Under the pieces are notes generated by a model. It saw only the letters and a list, made by a program, of their open reading frames with translations, made no database searches and had not been told where the DNA came from. Position numbers and translations under genes: made by a program. This document shows, in pieces, positions 52,909-59,903 of a DNA stretch of 64,000 nucleotides. Source of the DNA: Tardiphaga sp051811025 (GTDB lineage: Bacteria; Pseudomonadota; Alphaproteobacteria; Rhizobiales; Xanthobacteraceae); contig NZ_JBPWQE010000001.1 in NCBI RefSeq assembly GCF_051811025.1, positions 5,828,001-5,892,000 on the forward strand, in the 5' to 3' direction. Position 1 is the first letter of the stretch. Every line of letters begins with the position of its first letter.

Positions 52909-54309
52909 ATGCCGGGTTTGGGAGCAGAGAGCAACGTGGGGACACAAGACGTCACTGGCGTCAGTGCAGTGGCCCCGTCGCCTATTGACGCTGCGGGGGC
53001 AACCAAACCTGCTGCGTTCTCGGCTTTACCGCTCGACGAAACCACCAATATCAAGAACATCAATCTGCTGATCCAGTTGCGCTGGATCGCAGTGGTCGGG
53101 CAAGTCCTGACCATCGGCTTCGTGCATCTGGTGATGGGCATCGCGCTGCCGTGGATGGCCATGGTGGCGGTGCTGTGCGGCTCGGTATTCCTCAATGTCA
53201 TCAGCCAGGAGTGGCTGCGCCAGCAGACCGACGCGCGTGACCGCGAACTGCTTCTGCTTCTGCTGCTCGACGTGGCGGCGCTAACGGGGCAGCTCTATCT
53301 GAGTGGTGGCGCGACAAATCCGTTCGTGTCGCTCTATCTGCTGCAGGTGACGCTCGGAGCAATGCTGCTGAACGGTCGCTCGACCTGGGTTGTGGTCGTT
53401 GTCGCCTGTCTGTGCTTCGCCGGGCTGATTGTGTTTCATCGCCCGCTGGAGCTACCGGACGCGCTGCGTGACAACCTCTTCCAGTTGCACATTATAGGCA
53501 TGCTGATCTGCTTCGTGCTGGATGCAGCGCTGATCGTCGTTTTCATGACGCGCATCGCACAAAACCTGCGCGAGCGGGACGAGGGTCTCGCAGCGCTGCG
53601 CCAGCAAGCCGCGGAGGAAGATCATATCGTGCGCATGGGCCTGCTCGCCTCTGGGGCCGCGCATGAGCTTGGTACGCCGCTGGCATCGCTGTCGGTCATC
53701 CTCAGCGACTGGCGCCGCATGCCGGCGCTGGCCAAGGATCCTGAATTGATGGAAGAGATCGCTGAAATGCAGGCCGATGTACAGCGCTGCAAGTCGATCG
53801 TCACCGGCATCCTGATGTCTGCGGGTGATATGCGCGGTGAAGCGCCTGCCGTCACATCCGTGCACGATTTCTTCAGTGAGCTGGTTGAGGAATGGCGCAT
53901 CGCGCGCTCAAGCAGAACGCTGGTCTATGAGAACCGGTTTGGCGAGGATATGCCGATCGTTTCGGATTCCGCGTTGAAGCAGATGATTTTCAATGTGCTC
54001 GACAATGCGAATGAAGTATCGCCGCTCTGGATCCGTCTTGCCATCGAGCGCGATGGAGACCAACTGGTGCTGAAGGTCAGCGACATGGGGCCGGGTTTCG
54101 CCAAGGAGATGCTGGCGAATCTTGGAAAACCCTACAATTCAAGCAAGGGCCAGTCCGGGCGCGGGCTCGGTCTGTTTCTGGTGGTCAATGCCGTCCGCAA
54201 ACTGGGCGGCGCGGTGGTGGCGGAGAATCGTCCCGTGGGCGGCGCCCTCGTGTCGTTGTCGCTGCCACTGTCCGCCCTCGCGATTGGAGCGCGCAAACAT
54301 GTCGGATGA
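52909..54309 (+). CDS. regB: Redox-sensing histidine kinase, RegB/ActS/PrrB type
   Basis: 466-aa membrane kinase. Six helices fill about 55-215, with the quinone-site motif GGATNPF at 133-139. The H-box HELGTPL holds His252, and Cys294 in QRCKSIVTG matches the redox-active Cys region of RegB. The ATPase domain (DNANEVSP, DMGPGF, GRGLGLFL) completes it. It phosphorylates RegA in response to quinone/redox state and typically controls terminal oxidases and photosynthesis or N2-fixation genes. Start ATG 52909; GTG 52936 is possible. Overlaps regA by 11 bp. Confidence 0.93.
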   Translation: MPGLGAESNVGTQDVTGVSAVAPSPIDAAGATKPAAFSALPLDETTNIKNINLLIQLRWIAVVGQVLTIGFVHLVMGIALPWMAMVAVLCGSVFLNVISQEWLRQQTDARDRELLLLLLLDVAALTGQLYLSGGATNPFVSLYLLQVTLGAMLLNGRSTWVVVVVACLCFAGLIVFHRPLELPDALRDNLFQLHIIGMLICFVLDAALIVVFMTRIAQNLRERDEGLAALRQQAAEEDHIVRMGLLASGAAHELGTPLASLSVILSDWRRMPALAKDPELMEEIAEMQADVQRCKSIVTGILMSAGDMRGEAPAVTSVHDFFSELVEEWRIARSSRTLVYENRFGEDMPIVSDSALKQMIFNVLDNANEVSPLWIRLAIERDGDQLVLKVSDMGPGFAKEMLANLGKPYNSSKGQSGRGLGLFLVVNAVRKLGGAVVAENRPVGGALVSLSLPLSALAIGARKHVG

Positions 54310-54832
54310 ACGTCTGCTGATCATTGTCGAGGACGACGAGGGTTTCGCGCGCACGCTAAAGCGCTCGTTCGAGCGTCGCGGTTACACCGTGCTGCATTCC
54401 GAGGGCTTCGAGACCTTGACCGAGGTGCTCGGCGACAAGGTGCCCGGCTATGCGGTGGTCGATCTCAAGCTCGGTGGAGCCTCGGGTCTGGCCTGTGTCG
54501 AGGCGCTGCATGCGCTGAGCCCTGAGATGCTGATCGTGGTGCTCACCGGCTATGCCAGCATCGCCACGGCGGTGGAGGCGATCAAGCTCGGCGCGTGTCA
54601 TTACCTCGCCAAGCCCTCGAACACCGACGACATCGAGGAAGCCTTCCAGAAAGCGACCGGCGATGTGCAGGTGGCGCTCACGGAGCGCCCGACCTCGATC
54701 AAGACGCTGGAATGGGAGCGCATTCACCAGACGCTGGTGGAAAGCGACTTCAACATCTCCGAGACGGCGCGTCGTCTTGGCATGCATCGTCGTACGCTAG
54801 CGCGAAAGCTTGAAAAGCGTCAGGTGAACTGA
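54299..54832 (+). CDS. regA: Response regulator, RegA/ActR/PrrA type
   Basis: 177 aa. Receiver domain 1-120 with acidic pocket Glu11-Asp12-Asp13, phospho-acceptor Asp55 in VVDLKLGG, and Lys in LAKPS. A Fis-type HTH ends the protein (ISETARRLGMHRRTLARKLEKR split by its turn). Compact RegA architecture without an AAA+ domain. ATG 54299 lies inside the regB 3' end, giving coupled translation of sensor and regulator. Confidence 0.95.
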   Translation: MSDERLLIIVEDDEGFARTLKRSFERRGYTVLHSEGFETLTEVLGDKVPGYAVVDLKLGGASGLACVEALHALSPEMLIVVLTGYASIATAVEAIKLGACHYLAKPSNTDDIEEAFQKATGDVQVALTERPTSIKTLEWERIHQTLVESDFNISETARRLGMHRRTLARKLEKRQVN

Positions 54833-54871
54833 AGCGGCTCGGTGTTCAGTGAGCTGGTAACATCCCTGCTG

Positions 54872-56311
54872 CTAGCAACACCCCTGTTGCCGGAACCAGT
54901 GCGATACGGCGCTTTCGAACGGCGCCCAGGCACGTTCGAACGCCTTGAATTGCGGCACGCTCTTGCGATAGAGCCCACGCAACTCGGTCTCCATGGCCTC
55001 CAGATCGACGCCGGTTGGCTTGCCATCGCGGCTGATGGTGCGGCCGTTGACGACGACATCGCGAATGCAGCTTGAATTGCCGCGCGCAAACAGCATGTCG
55101 ATCGGATCGACCGGCATGATGGCATCGCGGTCGAGCTGGCCGATATCGAGGGTCACGAAATCCGCGACCTCTCCGGTCGTGAGTGTGCCCGGGCCGGGCG
55201 CGCCAATCGATCTGCGGCCGTTGCGGATGGCGAGTGCGAGAAACTCTGCCCGACTCCAGGTGCGGTCGAAGCCGAGCCCATCATGGGCCATCTGCACGAG
55301 GCGCATTTCGCGGATCGCATCGTCGTCTTCGTCGAGGGCAACGCCGTCGATGCCGACGGCAATAGGGCAGCCGCGGCGATGGGCATCGGCAATCGGTGCG
55401 AGGCCGGAATGCAGATGCAGATTGGAGCTGAAATTCGTCACGATGGTCGCGCCGGACTCGGCGATCATGTCGAGTTCGTCCGGCCGCGCATGAATGCAAT
55501 GCGCCAGCGTCAGCCGGTTCGACAGCAAGCCGATATTCTTGAGGAAGCGCACCATACCGTCGGGAAAGGCGCGGTCGGCCCATTGCCGCTGATAGATGGT
55601 CTCGAGCAGATGCATATGGACGCGCCGGCCGGTAGCGGCAGAGCGTTCGGCGATGGCTTCGAGCAGCGCGGGGGAACACCACTGCACGCCCGCCGGTCCA
55701 AATTGTACATCGACCATCCGTCCGGCAATCGCGGCGTGAATCGCTTCGACGCGGTCAAGATATTCGGCCGGTGTCGGGCCCGGACGAATGAACATGTCCT
55801 GGATCGTACTCCGGTCGTCCTTGGGCAATGCGGCAAGTACGTCTGCGCCGTCGCCATAGACGATTGGATTCTGGTCGCGCACGGCCAGCGCAAAGGCTAG
55901 CCGGATGCCAACATCGTTGGCGGCTTTTGCGATCGCGATCGACTCGTCGAGGATCGGCATTTTGCCGCTCGGGCGGGTGTAATGGATCATCGCTCCGCCG
56001 CAGCCTGCGCGTGCCGAGCGGGCGAGCGAGACGGCGGCGGCGAGATAGGGATCGGGCGGCGTGCCGAAGGCGGAGCGTGCGATCCATGATTCCAGCGGCA
56101 TATTAGATGCGCCGAAGGATGTCATGGATGGTCGCGCGTGGTCGTGGGCATTGACCAATGCTGGGATGACCAAATGGTTCGTCTGCGGCGAAATGCTTGC
56201 GCCGGCCGAGACGTTCGTGATCAGGCCATCCGCATAATGGATGCTCGCCTGAGGCACGAGGCCCCGATCTGTGCCGGTGAAGATATTCGTCGCAGATGTA
56301 ACCTGGGTCAT
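54872..56311 (-). CDS. Amidohydrolase (ATZ/TRZ, cytosine-deaminase-like superfamily)
   Basis: 479 aa from ATG 56311 (MTQVTSATNIFTGTD). Metal ligands of the superfamily are visible: HxH in VNAHDHARPS at about 77-79, His in HMHLLE near 232, His in LAHCIH near 270, and Asp in VGIDGVALDED near 320. Such enzymes deaminate or hydrolyse N-heterocycles (cytosine, guanine, hydroxyatrazine, S-adenosylhomocysteine). Lying last in an ABC importer operon, it probably acts on the imported compound or its product (inference). 13 bp after the binding-protein gene. Confidence 0.85.
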   Translation of the reverse strand: MTQVTSATNIFTGTDRGLVPQASIHYADGLITNVSAGASISPQTNHLVIPALVNAHDHARPSMTSFGASNMPLESWIARSAFGTPPDPYLAAAVSLARSARAGCGGAMIHYTRPSGKMPILDESIAIAKAANDVGIRLAFALAVRDQNPIVYGDGADVLAALPKDDRSTIQDMFIRPGPTPAEYLDRVEAIHAAIAGRMVDVQFGPAGVQWCSPALLEAIAERSAATGRRVHMHLLETIYQRQWADRAFPDGMVRFLKNIGLLSNRLTLAHCIHARPDELDMIAESGATIVTNFSSNLHLHSGLAPIADAHRRGCPIAVGIDGVALDEDDDAIREMRLVQMAHDGLGFDRTWSRAEFLALAIRNGRRSIGAPGPGTLTTGEVADFVTLDIGQLDRDAIMPVDPIDMLFARGNSSCIRDVVVNGRTISRDGKPTGVDLEAMETELRGLYRKSVPQFKAFERAWAPFESAVSHWFRQQGCC

Positions 56312-56324
56312 GCCACGTGCCTGC

Positions 56325-57350
56325 TTAGTTCGCCGTATAGACCAGTTCGCGATCCCCACGGGCCGGCAGGAACTCGCGGGAGAAGATTTCCTTCGGGGTC
56401 GGCGTGCGCTTCAGGTCGTAACCTTCCACGACCATGCCGATGGCGCGGGTCATGCGGTCATCCTTGATGTCGCCGACGCCGATTTCCTTCATTTCGGGCG
56501 AAACCATCAGCTTATCGAAGGAATATTGCAGACGGCGCTTCTCGACGGGGACATCGACCAGATTGTCGAAGGCAACGACTGAGGCCATGCCGGCGTTCTG
56601 ATCCTTGGCGACGGCGATGTTGGCCTTGTTGATGGCTCGGACCAGACCCGCGACGGCTTTCGGATTTGATGCCAGCAGCTTCTGCGACACCATCACGCCG
56701 TTGGAATACAGGTCGAGGCCGAACTCACCGAACGAGAACCACTTGTAGTCCTTTTCGGGATCCTGACGGTTGAGGACGAGGTTAAAGTAGCTGGTGATGT
56801 TGAAGACTAGCGCGGCGTCGATGTCGCCCTTGATCAGCATCGGCTCCTGCAGGTTGGGAGCCATGTTGGTGACCTTGATCTTGTCGCCGGCGAGGCCGTT
56901 CTTCTGGATGAAGACTGGCAGCAGGCGCGTCGTCGGCGTGCCCTGCGCGCCGCCCAGCGTGCGTCCTTCGAAATCCTTGATCGTCTTGATGCCGCTGGTG
57001 TTCTTGGTGACGATCGAGAAGGGAGGCTGATTCCACATCATATAGACCATCACGGGCGCGTCAGCAGGGCGCGTCGATGAGTTCTGGATGATAGCATTGA
57101 CGTCGCCGAAGCCGGCATCCCAGGCGCCGGACATGATGCGCGTCACGGTCGCGCCGGAGCCTTCGCCCTGATCGATAACGACGTTCAGGCCTTCTTCCTT
57201 GAAGTAGCCTTTGTCCTTCGCATAGAAAAATGCCGCGTCGCTGCCCTGGGTTTTCCAGCCCAGCGTGAACTTGATGGTCGTCTCCTGAGCGAAGGCGGAG
57301 CCTGTAAGCAGGACACTGCCGACTGCGAGGGCGGTCAATCTCTTCAACAT
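56325..57350 (-). CDS. ABC transporter substrate-binding protein, NMT1/ThiY-like
   Basis: 341 aa with a signal peptide (MLKRLTALAVGSVLLTGSAFA) and no lipobox Cys. The mature part starts QETTIKFTLGWKTQGSDAAF; LGWKTQGSDAAFFYAKDKGYF is the NMT1/THI5-like opening found in binding proteins for pyrimidine precursors, riboflavin and related aromatics or sulfonates. Ligand not determinable. Gene order: ATPase, permease, binding protein, amidohydrolase. Confidence 0.88.
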   Translation of the reverse strand: MLKRLTALAVGSVLLTGSAFAQETTIKFTLGWKTQGSDAAFFYAKDKGYFKEEGLNVVIDQGEGSGATVTRIMSGAWDAGFGDVNAIIQNSSTRPADAPVMVYMMWNQPPFSIVTKNTSGIKTIKDFEGRTLGGAQGTPTTRLLPVFIQKNGLAGDKIKVTNMAPNLQEPMLIKGDIDAALVFNITSYFNLVLNRQDPEKDYKWFSFGEFGLDLYSNGVMVSQKLLASNPKAVAGLVRAINKANIAVAKDQNAGMASVVAFDNLVDVPVEKRRLQYSFDKLMVSPEMKEIGVGDIKDDRMTRAIGMVVEGYDLKRTPTPKEIFSREFLPARGDRELVYTAN

Positions 57351-57377
57351 GACGTTCTCCTGGTTGGTGTGAGGTGA

Positions 57378-58151
57378 TTAGGTTGCGACGAGATCGTTCT
57401 TGCGTGTGGCCCAGCCGGTCACGCGCGCTTCGATCAGAGAAAAAATGACGTAGAGTGCCACGCCGAGGATCGCGAGAATGAACAGGCAGGCGAAGACGAG
57501 CGGCACATTGAAGTTCGACGATGCACTCATCATCACATTGCCGATGCCGCGATTGGACGCGACGGTCTCGGCCAGCACAGCGCCGACGAACGCGTAGCTG
57601 ACGGCGACTTTCAGCGAGGCGAAGAAGAACGGCATGGTGCGCGGCAGGCCGACATTCCAGAGAATGTCCATCTTGCTGGCGCCGAGTGCCTTCAGCACGT
57701 CCTCCAGTTCCGGCTCGGTGGTGGCTAGGCCGGTTGCGATGTTGACGACGATGGGGAAGAAGCAGATCGACAGCGCGGTGAGAATTGCGGGCACGGAGCC
57801 GGAGCCGAACCATAATACGAAGATCGGCACCACTGCCACTTTCGGAATCGACGAGAAGCCGACCAACAGCGGATAGGCGGTGTCATAAGCGACTTTCGAG
57901 ACGCCGATGACCGCGCCCAGCACCACGCCGAGACCGACGCCAAGGACGAAGCCGGCCATGGTCGTGCCGAGGGTCTGCAGAATATGCGGCCACAGGATCG
58001 GGAAGCGCGCGATCAGCGTCGCAATGATTTCCGTCGGACGCGGAAGAACCAGATCCGACACGCCCGACATGATACAAAATAACTGCCATCCCACGAAGAA
58101 GATGACGATCAGTCCGAACGACCAGAGTTTTTGACGCAGGCCTACACTCAT
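57378..58151 (-). CDS. ABC transporter permease (SsuC/TauC/ThiX type)
   Basis: 257-aa inner-membrane subunit with about six helices. The coupling-helix EAA motif is LKALGASKMDILWNVGLPRTM near 150-170, split around GAS. 3 bp after the ATPase stop; 27 bp before the binding-protein gene. Confidence 0.9.
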   Translation of the reverse strand: MSVGLRQKLWSFGLIVIFFVGWQLFCIMSGVSDLVLPRPTEIIATLIARFPILWPHILQTLGTTMAGFVLGVGLGVVLGAVIGVSKVAYDTAYPLLVGFSSIPKVAVVPIFVLWFGSGSVPAILTALSICFFPIVVNIATGLATTEPELEDVLKALGASKMDILWNVGLPRTMPFFFASLKVAVSYAFVGAVLAETVASNRGIGNVMMSASSNFNVPLVFACLFILAILGVALYVIFSLIEARVTGWATRKNDLVAT

Positions 58152-58154
58152 GAC

Positions 58155-59009
58155 CTATTCCTCCTGCGCTTCGGGAGCGTTGCTCCGGGCATTGACGATG
58201 AGTTCACGCAGACGCTGGTTGAGTGCGACGAAGTCCGGCTCGAAGGTCATCGGAATGGTGCGTGGGCGGGCGAAGTCCACGCGGCTGTCGTCGAGGATGC
58301 GGCCTGGCCGTGCGCTCATCACGCAGATGCGGCTGGCGAGGAAACCGGCTTCGCGGAGGTCATGCGTGACCAGCAGCACCGTCGGTTTGTGTTGCAGCCA
58401 GAGGCTCTGCAGAATCGACCAGAGTTCTTCCTTGGTGAATTGGTCGAGTGCGCCGAACGGCTCGTCGAGCAGCAGCATGCGCGGTTCATGAATCAGGGCA
58501 CGGCAGAGATTTGCCCGCTGCAGCATGCCTCCGGAGAGCTGCCACGGATACTTCTTGCCGAAATCCTTGAGGCCCACTTGCGCCAGAAGCGCGTGTGCCT
58601 TGTCGAGAAACGCGCCTTTGCGCTGCTGTCGGTACTGCGACCGGAACGGCTCCACGATCTTGAGCGGAAGCATGATGTTCCGCTCAATGGTCAGCCAGGG
58701 CAGCATGGTTGGGTTCTGGAACGCCATGCCGATCCGCAATGCCTTGGCTGCGACCTCACGCCCGCCGACGATCACGACGCCGGTGGTGGGGCGGAGCAGA
58801 TTACTGACGAGCTTGAGGATCGTCGACTTGCCGCAGCCAGAGGGGCCGACAAGGGCGAGGAATTCGCCGTCGGGAATACTAAGGTTGGTCTCCGCAAGCG
58901 CCGGCGTGGCGGTCGGGCCGCGGCCGAACGTTACCGAGGTCGCAGACAGTTCAATGGCGGTCGGTCTGCGTTGGCTCTCGGCGGGCCCATTTTCTTGCAT
59001 ACTTGTCAT
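58155..59009 (-). CDS. ABC transporter ATP-binding protein (SsuB/TauB type)
   Basis: 284 aa from ATG 59009 (MTSMQENG); ATG 59000 is possible and GTG 59039 less likely. Walker A GPSGCGKST, Q-loop FQNPTMLPW, signature LSGGMLQR (Met replaces Gln), Walker B MLLLDEPFGALD and switch His in VTHDLREA are all present. No ribosome-binding site precedes any start. The GntR-type operator motif (59016-59028) lies immediately upstream. Confidence 0.92.
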   Translation of the reverse strand: MTSMQENGPAESQRRPTAIELSATSVTFGRGPTATPALAETNLSIPDGEFLALVGPSGCGKSTILKLVSNLLRPTTGVVIVGGREVAAKALRIGMAFQNPTMLPWLTIERNIMLPLKIVEPFRSQYRQQRKGAFLDKAHALLAQVGLKDFGKKYPWQLSGGMLQRANLCRALIHEPRMLLLDEPFGALDQFTKEELWSILQSLWLQHKPTVLLVTHDLREAGFLASRICVMSARPGRILDDSRVDFARPRTIPMTFEPDFVALNQRLRELIVNARSNAPEAQEE

Positions 59010-59015
59010 GGCGAT

Positions 59016-59028
59016 AAGTGCATGCAAT
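59016..59028. promoter_or_regulatory. Operator candidate, copy A
   Basis: AAGTGCATGCAAT, containing the palindromic core TGCATGCA. It is an exact reverse complement of copy B at 59118-59130 and lies 7 bp upstream of the ABC ATPase start. A degenerate third copy, TTGCATACTT, is at 58995-59004. Confidence 0.65.
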
Positions 59029-59117
59029 TGGGGTGCCACTTGAGTCCGGGGCGAAACGTTGTCATTTTACGTTCGCTCGCCATTCCATGCGGAATTATTG
59101 GGCAGCCACTCTCCTCG

Positions 59118-59130
59118 ATTGCATGCACTT
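59118..59130. promoter_or_regulatory. Operator candidate, copy B
   Basis: ATTGCATGCACTT, exact inverted copy of the motif at 59016-59028, 89 bp away and 44 bp upstream of the GntR gene start. Position suggests that the GntR protein controls both itself and the ABC operon. Confidence 0.65.
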
Positions 59131-59174
59131 CGGGCACTGCCCAGAATGCCCAAATCGCGACAGGTTCGATCTGA

Positions 59175-59876
59175 ATGCCAGAAGCGCTGAATTCAAAAGA
59201 CAAGGTTGGGGTGATCTGCCGCGCGCTGCGGCGGGCGATCATCGAGCAGGCTCTGGAACCCGGCGCCAAGCTTCCCGAGGACTCCCTGGGTGAGCGCTTC
59301 GGCGTCAGTCGGACCATTGCGCGCTATGCACTCGGGCAACTGGCGTCCGAGGGGCTTGTGGAGCTGCGACGTAACCGCATCGCCGTGGTCGTGACGCCGA
59401 GCTGGCAGGACGCGCGCGACATCTTCGACATCCGGATGGATCTCGAGCGGCTGATCGTCCGCAAGATCGCCGGCAAGCTCAGTAGCAGTCAGATCGCGCG
59501 CCTCAAGGCGCATGTCGAGGCGGAGCGCGAGGCGCATGACGGGCCGAACGCCGTGTCCATTCGCCTGGCGACTGAATTTCACATCATGCTGGCGTCGATG
59601 ACCAACAGCCCGGTGCTGGTCCGCTATGTCAGCGAGATCGCCTATCGGTGCTGTCTGACACTGTCGCTGTTCAGTCGCCCACATTCGTCAGAATGCGGTA
59701 TCAGCGAGCACATAGCGATCATCGAAGCGCTGCAGGAGGGCGATGCCAACAAGGCGATGTCGCTGATGCATTCGCATCTGGACTCGGTCGCCAACCGCGC
59801 GCTGGTGGAGCCGACTCCGGCGCGGGGCCGGGATCTGCTGGATGTGCTCGCGCCCTATGCCGAGGAAGCGACCTAA
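59175..59876 (+). CDS. GntR-family regulator with FCD domain
   Basis: 233 aa. N-terminal winged HTH (about 10-75; DSLGERFGVSRTIARYALGQL splits around the recognition helix VSRTIARYALG) and an all-helical FCD ligand domain (about 85-215) with the expected acidic and His metal-site residues (DIRMDLER, TEFHIML, SEHIAI). It represses or activates according to a small carboxylated ligand. Divergent from the ABC/amidohydrolase operon, its likely target. 27 bp convergent gap to gyrB. Confidence 0.92.
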   Translation: MPEALNSKDKVGVICRALRRAIIEQALEPGAKLPEDSLGERFGVSRTIARYALGQLASEGLVELRRNRIAVVVTPSWQDARDIFDIRMDLERLIVRKIAGKLSSSQIARLKAHVEAEREAHDGPNAVSIRLATEFHIMLASMTNSPVLVRYVSEIAYRCCLTLSLFSRPHSSECGISEHIAIIEALQEGDANKAMSLMHSHLDSVANRALVEPTPARGRDLLDVLAPYAEEAT

Positions 59877-59903
59877 CGACCTCGGCAGCGCGGTTGTCCT
59901 TGC

